A DNA stretch of 31,365 nucleotides from JBCDBH01 sp039184055 (GTDB lineage: Bacteria; Acidobacteriota; Thermoanaerobaculia; Multivoradales; J023). Position 1 is the stretch's first letter. Every line of letters begins with the position of its first letter. The stretch lies in contig JBCDBH010000021.1 in the NCBI GenBank assembly GCA_039184055.1, positions 1-31,365 on the forward strand. Reading direction: 5' to 3'. A model generated the notes under the pieces. The model was not told the origin of the DNA and did no database searches. It saw only the letters and a program-made list of their open reading frames with translations. The position numbers and the translations under genes were made by a program. Positions 1-7,580 of the stretch are shown one piece after another.

Positions 1-2284
1 GTTCGGAGACCTCGCGAAGCGGGGTGTAGTCGTCGAAGATGTAGAAGCCACGACCGAAGGTCGCGCCGACCAGATCGTTCTCACGCTTCTGGATCGCCAG
101 ATCGCGCCACGCGATCGTCGGCACACCACCGTTGAGCTCGATCCACGAGTTGCCGCCCTCGACGCTGAAGAAAACGCCGAACTCGGTACCCACGAAGAGC
201 AGCTCGGGCTTCTCGTGATCTTGGACCAGACGCCACACCAGATGCTTGTCCGGAATGCCACCGTCCTCGGGATCACCGGCGATCGACGTCCAGGTGACGC
301 CACGATCGGCCGACTTCAACAAGAACGGCCGGTAGTCACCCGACTTGTGATGGTCGAGCGCGACGTAGACGGTGTCGGCGTCGTGCAGATCGGCCTTGAT
401 GTCGTTGACAAAGGCGTACTCGGGCACGTCGGGCAAGGCACCAGCTTGACGCCAATTCTCACCGCCGTCTTCACTGACCTGCACCAGACCGTCGTCGGTA
501 CCGGCGTAGAGCAGGCCTTCGACCACCGGCGACTCCGAGATCGAGGTGATGTTGCCGTAATACGACATCGCCCACAGATCCCACGCCGCGTCGATGCTCC
601 ACACGCGACCCATCATCGGTCGGGTCAAGCGATCCTCACCGCGCGACAGGTCGCCCGACACCGGCCGCCAACTGTCACCACGATCGTCCGAACGCCACAG
701 GCGTTGGCTAGCGAAATAGATGCGCGCCGGATCGTGCGGGCTGACGATGATCGGCGAATCCCAATTCCACCGCTCGGCCGGCTCACCCGGGCCCGGTTGC
801 GGCTGGATGTAGACGATCTCGCCCGTCTTGCGGTCGTAGCGCACCATATTGCCCTGCTGCCACTCCGAATAGACGATGTCCGGATTCTCCGGATCGGTCG
901 CCGGCTGGTGACCATCGCCGAACAGGGTCAAGAACCAATCGCTATTGCGAATGCCGTGGATATTGGACGTCCGCGACGGACCACCCTGGGTGCTGTTGTC
1001 CTGGGTACCGCCATAGACGTTGTAGAACGGCGCGTCGACATCCACCGCGACCTTGTAGAACTGCGTCACTGGCAGGTTGGCGACGTACTTCCAGGTATCG
1101 CCGTTGTCGAACGTCTCATAGAGACCACCGTCACAACCGACCAGCAGATAATCCGGATCATCCGGATCGAACCCCAGGGCGTGGTTGTCGACGTGCTTGA
1201 AATCACCCTCGAGCACCTCGAAATTGAGCCCGCCATCATTGGTCACGCGCATCCGCGCGTCCATCTGGTAGACCCGATCGAAGCGATGCGGATCGGCGAA
1301 GATCTCCTGGTAGTAGTGTGGGCCCGTGCCACCCGAGATGTAATCGTTACGCTTCTCCCACGACTCACCGGCGTCCGTCGAGCGATAGAAGCCGCCTTCG
1401 CGCGCCGCCAGCTCGATCGTCGCGTAGACCACGTCCGAATTGTGCGGCGAAACCGCCAGACCGATCTTGCCCATGTCCTCGCCGGGCAGACCGTTCGACA
1501 GCTTGCGCCAATTCTCACCACCGTCCACCGACTTGTAGATCGCCGACTCCGGACCCGCGTTGATCAACGCCGCGACATCACGGAACTTGTGATGCAGAGC
1601 TGCATAGAGCACGTCCGGATTCGCCGGATCGATCACCACCTCGTTGGCGCCGGTGTAGCTCTCCTCGTCCGGCGTTTCACCACCGAGCACCTTGTTCCAG
1701 GTCTCACCACCATCCGTGGTCTTGAACACACCGCGATCACCACCCGGTGACCAAAGCGGACCCTGCGCCGCGACCCAGACCACATTCGAATCCTCCGGAT
1801 GCACCACGATCGAGCCGATGTGCTCCGAATTCTCCAACCCGAGGTTTTCCCATGACTGACCGCCATCACGAGAGCGATAAATGCCATCGCCAAAACTCAC
1901 GTGTCGGCCGCCGACATTCTCACCCGAGCCCACCCAGACCGTGTCCGGGCGCTGCGGATCGAGCGTAATCTCGCCGATCGAATACACCGACTGGGCATCG
2001 AAGATCGGCGTCCACGTCGTACCGGCATTCGTCGTCTTCCACACACCACCCGAGCCCACGCCGACGTACCACGTGCTCTGATCCCGCGGATCGATCGCGA
2101 TATCCGACACCCGACCCGACATCAACGCCGGCCCGATGCCGCGAAGCTCGAAACTCGAGAACGTCCCAGCCGACATCTTCGGCGGATCCTTCTCCTCTTC
2201 CGAGCTCTCCTTCTCCCCTGCCTGCGCCAACACCAACGCCGGCAACAGCAACAACAACCACACCATCCAACCAAATCGCCGCAC
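1..2284 (-). CDS. Secreted Asp-box (BNR/VPS10-sortilin-like) beta-propeller protein, partial
   Basis: The frame starts at GTG (2284-2282) and stays open to the left edge, giving about 761 residues without a stop, so the C-terminus is missing. AAAGGAGG lies 5 nt upstream of the GTG and fixes the start. The N-terminus VRRFGWMVWLLLLLPALVLA is a Sec signal peptide, followed by an acidic linker (KESSEEEKD). The mature part is full of Asp boxes of the form S/T-x-D-G-G-x-T/S-W, for example KTTDGGETW, RSRDGGQSW, KSVDGGENW and QVSEDGGENW; at least ten can be read, spaced as in seven- or ten-bladed propellers. Proteins of this build are usually annotated as glycosyl hydrolase/sortilin-like, are about 1,000 residues long and are exported; the substrate is unknown. 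Catalytic sialidase residues were not identified, so enzymatic activity is not claimed. It is transcribed divergently from the multicopper oxidase. Confidence 0.9.
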   Translation of the reverse strand, partial: MRRFGWMVWLLLLLPALVLAQAGEKESSEEEKDPPKMSAGTFSSFELRGIGPALMSGRVSDIAIDPRDQSTWYVGVGSGGVWKTTNAGTTWTPIFDAQSVYSIGEITLDPQRPDTVWVGSGENVGGRHVSFGDGIYRSRDGGQSWENLGLENSEHIGSIVVHPEDSNVVWVAAQGPLWSPGGDRGVFKTTDGGETWNKVLGGETPDEESYTGANEVVIDPANPDVLYAALHHKFRDVAALINAGPESAIYKSVDGGENWRKLSNGLPGEDMGKIGLAVSPHNSDVVYATIELAAREGGFYRSTDAGESWEKRNDYISGGTGPHYYQEIFADPHRFDRVYQMDARMRVTNDGGLNFEVLEGDFKHVDNHALGFDPDDPDYLLVGCDGGLYETFDNGDTWKYVANLPVTQFYKVAVDVDAPFYNVYGGTQDNSTQGGPSRTSNIHGIRNSDWFLTLFGDGHQPATDPENPDIVYSEWQQGNMVRYDRKTGEIVYIQPQPGPGEPAERWNWDSPIIVSPHDPARIYFASQRLWRSDDRGDSWRPVSGDLSRGEDRLTRPMMGRVWSIDAAWDLWAMSYYGNITSISESPVVEGLLYAGTDDGLVQVSEDGGENWRQAGALPDVPEYAFVNDIKADLHDADTVYVALDHHKSGDYRPFLLKSADRGVTWTSIAGDPEDGGIPDKHLVWRLVQDHEKPELLFVGTEFGVFFSVEGGNSWIELNGGVPTIAWRDLAIQKRENDLVGATFGRGFYIFDDYTPLREVSE

Positions 2285-2435
2285 CGCAGCCTCCTTTCCA
2301 GGTTTTCGACAGCAGTCTACTGTTACGCACCGCAGCGCAAAAGGATACCGCTGAGCCGACCTCGGACACGCGTCATACCCAGAGCTTTACACGGCCGCGC
2401 CAAGATTGGGACCAGAAATTTCGCTCAAATTGCGC

Positions 2436-2441
2436 TAGAGT
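2436..2441 (+). promoter_or_regulatory. Candidate -10 element for the multicopper oxidase
   Basis: TAGAGT lies 26 nt before the first in-frame ATG (2467) and 71 nt before the preferred ATG (2512). No convincing -35 is visible. The same hexamer sits 6 nt before the start of the S33 peptidase gene (28081, minus strand). Confidence 0.3.
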
Positions 2442-2511
2442 AAACAGGAAGAAGAAAAATCAACCGATGTGGCCGGAGAAATACGACCAAGTCGTGCAAG
2501 TCCACCATGTC

Positions 2512-4722
2512 ATGAAAAAGGTATCGAAACTCATGCAACGAATACTCGTTCGCGGCCTCGTTACGCTGACCGTGGCCTTCATCCTCATTCCACTGACCGG
2601 CTGTACCCCGACCAGCTACGACACTCCGGCACCCACCGGTGCCAAGGCTCTGGCCGCGCAGCTCGCCGCGCGCGCGGTCGGCACGGTCGGCGATTGTCCG
2701 ACCCACCAGCCACTCGTGATGCCTCCCGTGCTGTCCGCGGTGGGCGATGGTGCCGTGCTCGACACACGGCTCACCGTACAGTCGCGATCGCATACCGAGC
2801 CGGTGGTGATCGCGACAGATCAGAACGTGCCGACCGACTGTCAGATGACCGACATGGACCTGCGAACCTATGGCTACGGTACCAGCCCGGTGTATGGCAT
2901 TCCCGGACCGACGCTCCGAGTAAACAAGACCTACTTGCTCAATCCGGCGTTGCCACCCGACGGCGGCAACGAGGTGACCAAAACAGGGAGCCGGATCAAG
3001 ATCACCCTGGCGAACGAGCTTCCCCACAACCCACTGCCGGCACATGAGTGTGAACCGGCCTCGTATCTGGGTTGTTCGACCAATACGGCGGAGGAATGCG
3101 CGTACAGCAGTGACACGGGTCTTCATACCTGTACCAGCGATCCTACTGCCAGCTGTGTCGAGGTAGAGGTCCCTCAAGAGGCACCGAATTGCTTTCACGG
3201 TGCCGACATCACCAACCTCCACTTCCACGGCAGCCATTTCTCACCTCAACCGTTTCAGGACTTCGTTCTGCTGTCACTCTACTCGTCGAATCAGCAGAAT
3301 CCGCCACCAGCCAACGACTACGATGTCGCGGTCGGTACCTACCCGATCGACGTCCCTCAGGTGCCGTGGAATCAGCCGCCCGGTACGCACTGGTATCACC
3401 CACACAAACACGGCTCGACCGCGCTCCAGGTGGGCAACGGCATGGCCGGTGCCTTGTTGATCGAGGGACCGTTCGACGATTTTCTGTACGGCTACTACGG
3501 CGTCGATCCAGCGAATGCGACCTCGCTCGACGCCTTCGAGAAGCTGCTCGTGGTACACCAGGCCAAGGAGAGCCTGCCGTTTTATCAGCGGCCACTGCCG
3601 CCCGGTGAGCCACCCTATCCGCTGGTCAACGGCCAGCTGATCCCCACAGTGACGATGAAATACGGCGAGGTGCAGCGCTGGCGCATGATCGGCGCCACGA
3701 TGAACACCTCGGCACAGCTCAACATCACCTTTCCGGACGATTTCGAGGTGACGCAGATCGCCCAGGATGGCATTCAGTTCGCGCCGGAAAACTACGAGCG
3801 TCAGCCGTTGACCACGAACGGCTCCTGGACACTGTCACCCGGCAACCGGATCGACTACCTGATCAAGGCACCCGAAGCGGAAGACACCTCGACCCGCCGG
3901 CTCTACTACGTCGGCCACCGGGTGATCGGTCACCTTCCCGAACGAATCCGTGAGCGGGTCAAAGCACGCGCCGATGGCATTCGCGAAAAGCTCGCCGTGA
4001 CCCTCACGGAGCTCCGTCAGCTCGACGCCGACATCACCGCGGCCGACACCACGACCGAGATCCTCTTCGCGATCGAGCTGGTCGGTGAATCGCCGACCAT
4101 GAATTTGCCAACAACGAGCGAGTGGCCACCGATGCCTTACTATCTCGCCGACATCGACACTGTCGATGGCTATCGGAGCGTCGCGTACAGCATGAGCGGC
4201 CCCGTGGGAGGCCAGCCGAATGCCTTCTTCATCGATGGCGAGCAATTCCAAAGTGGTTGTGTCAATCAAAGCCCGGTCCTCGACACCGCCGAGGAATGGA
4301 CGATCACCAACCAAGACTCGATCGGCCATCCGCACCACATCCACACCAACCCGTTTCAGCTCATAAGGAAAGACGGCAACGTCACCGTGAACAACGACAC
4401 CGGCGAAACCATCATCAGCGATCCCACTGACTACCAGCCACCCTATCCGTGGATGGACACCATCGCCCTACCGACCACCGCAGTCACCACCGAGATCCGA
4501 GAGGTCAAGCTGCGCACACGCTACGACGACTACACCGGCGCCTTCGTCCTCCACTGCCACTTCCTCGGTCACGAAGACCGCGGCATGATGCAAACCGTGC
4601 AGACCGTGTGTCCGGCCAACTTCTTCGGCCTACCCCAAACCGGTGGCCAAGCCGACGACTGTCAGCAGATCTCCCCGCTCTATCCCCCGGGCCTCAACCC
4701 CTACCCCGCCTGTAGCAACTGA
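2512..4722 (+). CDS. Multicopper oxidase, lipoprotein
   Basis: Copper-dependent oxidase of the laccase/bilirubin oxidase superfamily, which couples one-electron substrate oxidation to reduction of O2 to water. All four copper motifs are visible: HFHGSH (from residue 237), HWYHPHKHG (about 293), HPHHIH (about 606) and HCHFLGHEDRGMM (about 681), which supplies the T1 Cys, His and Met ligands. The N-terminus has a lipoprotein signal, with a hydrophobic run ending in LTGC (Cys31), so the protein is probably membrane anchored outside the cytoplasm. An Arg/Glu/Lys-rich, probably helical stretch (about residues 473-526) separates the second and third cupredoxin domains and is longer than usual. The start is uncertain: ATG codons at 2467, 2512 and 2533 all precede the signal peptide; 2512 gives a standard MKK-type n-region, while 2533 has a weak AAAAAGG upstream. 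The substrate cannot be told. Confidence 0.93.
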   Translation: MKKVSKLMQRILVRGLVTLTVAFILIPLTGCTPTSYDTPAPTGAKALAAQLAARAVGTVGDCPTHQPLVMPPVLSAVGDGAVLDTRLTVQSRSHTEPVVIATDQNVPTDCQMTDMDLRTYGYGTSPVYGIPGPTLRVNKTYLLNPALPPDGGNEVTKTGSRIKITLANELPHNPLPAHECEPASYLGCSTNTAEECAYSSDTGLHTCTSDPTASCVEVEVPQEAPNCFHGADITNLHFHGSHFSPQPFQDFVLLSLYSSNQQNPPPANDYDVAVGTYPIDVPQVPWNQPPGTHWYHPHKHGSTALQVGNGMAGALLIEGPFDDFLYGYYGVDPANATSLDAFEKLLVVHQAKESLPFYQRPLPPGEPPYPLVNGQLIPTVTMKYGEVQRWRMIGATMNTSAQLNITFPDDFEVTQIAQDGIQFAPENYERQPLTTNGSWTLSPGNRIDYLIKAPEAEDTSTRRLYYVGHRVIGHLPERIRERVKARADGIREKLAVTLTELRQLDADITAADTTTEILFAIELVGESPTMNLPTTSEWPPMPYYLADIDTVDGYRSVAYSMSGPVGGQPNAFFIDGEQFQSGCVNQSPVLDTAEEWTITNQDSIGHPHHIHTNPFQLIRKDGNVTVNNDTGETIISDPTDYQPPYPWMDTIALPTTAVTTEIREVKLRTRYDDYTGAFVLHCHFLGHEDRGMMQTVQTVCPANFFGLPQTGGQADDCQQISPLYPPGLNPYPACSN

Positions 4723-4759
4723 TCAGACCGTTCCGTAGGCACGTCGAAGACTGCCAGCC

Positions 4760-4788
4760 GAGAACCCGGGCCCAGAGCCCGGGTTCTC
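4760..4788 (+). terminator. Strong hairpin, probable terminator of the multicopper oxidase
   Basis: GAGAACCCGGGC, loop CCAGA, then GCCCGGGTTCTC: a perfect 12-bp stem starting 38 nt after the stop codon. No T-tract follows, so it may stop RNA polymerase less efficiently or act as an mRNA-end stabiliser. Confidence 0.6.
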
Positions 4789-5029
4789 GCGTCGCCGGCT
4801 CAGGGCCCCTCCTCCTCGAGCCATGGGCTGGCCCGTACCAAAGCGGTGCGGATGAACCACTCGATAAAAAACATGATTGCCCTCCAGGAGAGTGTCCCGG
4901 CTCGATTGCCGACCACTACTCGAACTACGGTGGCACGAGACTCGAGTTCGATCGCTCGACCCGTGGCGTGGGTGTAGATCCTCTATTCGTCGGTGCGAAC
5001 CGAGGCCGCAGAAGCGTAAGGGCACGCAC

Positions 5030-5057
5030 CTCTCCCCTCTCCCCTCTCCCCTCTCCC
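5030..5057. repeat. Heptamer tandem repeat (CTCTCCC)x4
   Basis: Four perfect head-to-tail copies of CTCTCCC in the gene-free spacer. A related CCTCTCCCCTCT run occurs at about 7565-7576 in the spacer downstream of the receiver-LpxC gene. Strand-asymmetric pyrimidine tracts of this kind are prone to slippage. Confidence 0.85.
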
Positions 5058-5194
5058 CTTGATGGGCTCCTGTACCGGTACTCAGCGTAGTCGTATGAGT
5101 TGCAGTCGAGAGTCAAGCGACCAGAGAGCTGAGCGCGAGGCTCAGCCTATCGCCGGCCAGGGCGTTTGGCAGGCGCTGCGTACGATCTGCACGG

Positions 5195-5200
5195 TATACT
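5195..5200 (+). promoter_or_regulatory. Candidate -10 box of the membrane protein/NDT-like pair
   Basis: TATACT lies 58 nt before the ATG at 5259. The nearest TTGGCA (5166-5171) is too far upstream (23-nt spacer) to be a standard -35. Confidence 0.35.
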
Positions 5201-5258
5201 GGAAGTGAGATATCCATTCGGTTTATTTGATTCGTTCGTAGGTTCTCGGAGGTAAATC

Positions 5259-6077
5259 ATGGAGAAGGTTCTCCAAACAGTCGAAGGACTGATTCGTCGC
5301 AGTATTGGCCCTTCTGTCACCCTTTTTGTACTCGTGGGCCTGGTAGACCTTCTACTCGCCGAGTTGACCGGCACTCAGGCCACCGAGCGGATCAAAGCGG
5401 GGCTACAGCTCCTCAAAGAAGGACTCGATGGCACCGGCAACATTTCCTTCGCGGGCGTCGCCATCATCATCATCGGCATGAGCTATGGTCTCGCGATGGT
5501 GCAAGAAGTGGTTTTCGATAATTGGTTACGAAAGAACTTCGATCCGTGGACCAGACGGTGGAAGGTCTCGACAAAAGATGGAGCAGCCATTACCGAGGGG
5601 CAGGCCCTCGAGTCGCTCCGACAAGCCGTGGTCAAACGACTCGATGAAGAACCCCTGTTGGAGAGGCTCCGGCCGAGCGAATTAGAAAGCGAATCTGAAC
5701 CGAGCGACTATCTCCTCTACGAGATATTGGGCGGCATCGACCCGACCGATACGCGCCACTACGTCGATTCGGCAAAATCCCTCGGCATCACCAGCATCTC
5801 CTTGATGTTGGCTCTGCTTTACGGACTCCTCGTCTACGGGTCACACCTTCATCTCCCGGCTCAAATCGTCTTGTTTCTTGCCGTCGCTTTCGGTGCCTGG
5901 TTTATTGGATCTACCGCCATCCGAGCTCAGTTCCGAGCGCGGGCGATCCGTCTCTATGTGAACTTTCTCGCCATGCCCACAGACCGGATCACGTACCTGC
6001 TGAACCCTGAAAGAGAAGCCGCCGCCGCGAAGTTCGAAGCCAAGAAGAATACGGTCGACCAAGACGGCAAGTCATGA
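5259..6077 (+). CDS. Membrane protein of unknown family, partner of the NDT-like gene
   Basis: 272 residues; GGAGG lies 6 nt before the ATG and supports the start. Four hydrophobic segments are visible: about residues 19-37, 62-82, 176-194 and 199-220. Between the second and third is a charged domain of about 90 residues, with Trp/Arg-rich DPWTRRWK followed by a Glu-rich stretch, likely cytoplasmic. A basic/acidic tail of about 50 residues follows the last helix. I do not recognise the family. The stop overlaps the start of the next gene (ATGA, 6074-6077), implying translational coupling and a joint function. The layout (membrane protein plus small cytoplasmic nucleotide-type enzyme, flanked by hairpins on both sides) resembles two-gene effector modules, but no function is demonstrated. 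Confidence 0.8.
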   Translation: MEKVLQTVEGLIRRSIGPSVTLFVLVGLVDLLLAELTGTQATERIKAGLQLLKEGLDGTGNISFAGVAIIIIGMSYGLAMVQEVVFDNWLRKNFDPWTRRWKVSTKDGAAITEGQALESLRQAVVKRLDEEPLLERLRPSELESESEPSDYLLYEILGGIDPTDTRHYVDSAKSLGITSISLMLALLYGLLVYGSHLHLPAQIVLFLAVAFGAWFIGSTAIRAQFRARAIRLYVNFLAMPTDRITYLLNPEREAAAAKFEAKKNTVDQDGKS

Positions 6078-6532
6078 CGTTGCCACGTCATCCTCCGGGT
6101 TCGTTCGTGGGTCTCTACGGCACCGCGGGTACGGCATGGCGACAAGCGTGCAAGAACCGCCTCGAGACGGCTTCGATCCCGTGGCATGACCCGACCGATA
6201 CGCGCTGGGATTCGATCACCCACGACAACGGCGACACCCACCAGGAGTTGATCGATATTCTCGTTGCGGAAGAGCACAGAGCCCTGGAAGACGCCAGATG
6301 CATCATCTTTCATCTCCGAGGAGGTGCCGAGCCATCGCTTTCTCTCGCCGCTCGATGCGAATTGGGATGGCTGGCGGCTGCTGACAAACCGGCATTCGTA
6401 CATATCGAATACGATGCGCTGGGGCGAAACTACCTGTGGTCGGTTGTGAAGCTCTACCCCCACCTCACTACCTACTCGTCTCTAGAAAAAGCCGTGGATT
6501 CCGCCATAGGTTTCATGACCAGCGACCACTGA
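6074..6532 (+). CDS. Nucleoside 2-deoxyribosyltransferase-like protein
   Basis: 152 residues. The layout follows the nucleoside 2-deoxyribosyltransferase-like fold (the Nuc_deoxyri_tr2 type is my best guess): a first strand GSFVGLYGT ending in a Gly/Thr turn, then AWR (W22, R23), a second strand leading to HDP (D39), an acidic region containing D51 and D54, a helix ending in EDARCIIFHL (D73 at the usual 'aD' position), then PSLSLAARCELGW with Glu96 in the usual nucleophile position, and KPAFVHIE as the last strand. The family cleaves or exchanges N-glycosidic bonds of nucleosides; related folds occur in NAD- and nucleotide-processing immune effectors. The assignment is by pattern only and sequence identity is low. 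Translationally coupled to the membrane protein (4-nt overlap); a hairpin begins at its stop codon. Confidence 0.6.
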   Translation: MTLPRHPPGSFVGLYGTAGTAWRQACKNRLETASIPWHDPTDTRWDSITHDNGDTHQELIDILVAEEHRALEDARCIIFHLRGGAEPSLSLAARCELGWLAAADKPAFVHIEYDALGRNYLWSVVKLYPHLTTYSSLEKAVDSAIGFMTSDH

Positions 6533-6558
6533 GAGTAGCCGGCTTCTCGGCTACTCTC
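6531..6558 (+). terminator. Hairpin ending the membrane protein/NDT-like operon
   Basis: GAGAGTAGCCG, loop GCTTCT, then CGGCTACTCTC: a perfect 11-bp stem overlapping the TGA stop. No T-run follows. Confidence 0.65.
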
Positions 6559-6681
6559 CGTCGATACGGGTGAAGCACGTCCTCACCTGTTCTACCGGGG
6601 TATAGTCCGACGGATCGCCCATGCGATCGACTTCAGTGGATTCGACTCTTTGATGGTGCTTTGCGGGAACGAGGAGATCGG

Positions 6682-7479
6682 ATGGCTTTCCCACGTTATG
6701 ACTTTGAGGAACGGGTGGCGCTGGTCACGGGGGGTGGCAGCGGCATCGGGCGCGCGGCGGCGCTGGCTTTCGCGGAGCATGGCGCGCGGGTGGTGATCGC
6801 GGGACGCAATGTGGAGAATCACGAGGCCACGGTGGCGATGATTCACGAGGGTGGCGCTGAGGGTTTGTTTGTTCGCACGGATGTGACGGTGAGTGATCAG
6901 GTGGAGGCGGCGGTGGACGCGACGTTGCGTCACTTTGGCCGTTTGGATTTCGCTTTCAACAATGCGGGTTTTTTTGGCGGGTCGATGTTTCGTTTGCACG
7001 AGGCGTCGGAGCAGAATTTCGATGAGGTGGTGGCAGTCAATCTGAAGGGCACGTGGCTGTGTATGAAGTATGAGATCGCGGCGATGTTGCAGTCGAGCGG
7101 CGGCTCGATCGTGAATTGTTCGTCGATCGCCGGGGTGATCGGCACGCCGCGTTCGGCGAGCTATACGGCGGCGAAGCACGGGGTGATCGGGATGACGAAG
7201 GCGGCGGCGATTCAATACGCCGAGCGCGGGATTCGGGTCAATGTGGTGAGCCCGGGCAGTACGGATACGGAGATGCTGCGGACGATTTATCCGGACGCCG
7301 AGGACCGTGCGCAACGCGCGTCGACGATTCCGCTCGAGCGGTTGGCGAATCCACGGGAGATCGCCGAGGCGGCGCTCTGGCTATGCTCGGACGGCAGCAG
7401 TTTTATTACCGGGCAGTCGATCGTCGCCGACGGTGGGGTGTCGGCGGGCGGACGCAAGAGTCCGAAGTCGTCGAGCTAA
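6682..7479 (+). CDS. SDR-family oxidoreductase
   Basis: Classical short-chain dehydrogenase/reductase, 265 residues. Visible motifs are TGGGSGIG (residues 16-23, dinucleotide binding), an acidic residue in FVRTDVT, NNAG (93-96), Ser147/148 and YTAAK (Tyr161/Lys165, catalytic), then the PGSTDTEM substrate-loop region. AGRN after the second strand places an Arg where NADP-preferring members carry one, so NADPH is possible. GAGGAG lies 5 nt before the ATG at 6682; an in-frame TTG at 6661 has no ribosome site. It resembles glucose 1-dehydrogenase/3-oxoacyl-ACP reductase-type SDRs, but the substrate cannot be read. Codon choice (frequent gcg, ggt and gtg) looks somewhat different from the preceding pair. 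Convergent with the receiver-LpxC gene. Confidence 0.92.
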   Translation: MAFPRYDFEERVALVTGGGSGIGRAAALAFAEHGARVVIAGRNVENHEATVAMIHEGGAEGLFVRTDVTVSDQVEAAVDATLRHFGRLDFAFNNAGFFGGSMFRLHEASEQNFDEVVAVNLKGTWLCMKYEIAAMLQSSGGSIVNCSSIAGVIGTPRSASYTAAKHGVIGMTKAAAIQYAERGIRVNVVSPGSTDTEMLRTIYPDAEDRAQRASTIPLERLANPREIAEAALWLCSDGSSFITGQSIVADGGVSAGGRKSPKSSS

Positions 7480-7580
7480 GCCCACATATCTCACCAGCCC
7501 GTCGGCTGCGGCGCGCAAACGCACGCAATCTCTGGGCGTGCTCGCTCTTCGCTCCCTCGACGTACCCTCTCCCCTCTTTC

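Larger units (their letters stand above)
4723..5258. other. Intergenic region without a convincing gene
   Basis: The 536 bp between the multicopper oxidase and the membrane protein contain a perfect 12-bp hairpin (4760-4788), a four-copy heptamer (5030-5057), the palindrome GTACCGGTAC (5073-5082), a 7-bp hairpin (GCTGAGC/GCTCAGC, 5128-5146) and a TATACT box (5195-5200). Short open frames on either strand (for example 4723-5025 minus) are Arg/Ser-rich, match no recognised family and span the hairpin, so they were not accepted. Confidence 0.6.

Noticed and set aside
215..1750. 511-codon open frame on the plus strand
   Set aside because: Antisense to the Asp-box protein; Arg/Val/Ile-rich with no domain pattern, no ribosome site, and the opposite strand has a clear signal peptide and repeated Asp boxes.
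2512..4722. Nitrite reductase of the copper type
   Set aside because: Four copper motifs including the HCHxxxHxxxxM motif and the paired trinuclear-cluster histidines fit a laccase-type multicopper oxidase, not a two-domain nitrite reductase.
4723..5025. 100-codon minus-strand open frame in the spacer
   Set aside because: It would be translated through the perfect 12-bp hairpin, is low-complexity and lacks a ribosome site.
5030..5057. CRISPR-like repeat
   Set aside because: Seven-base units without spacers; a simple tandem repeat.
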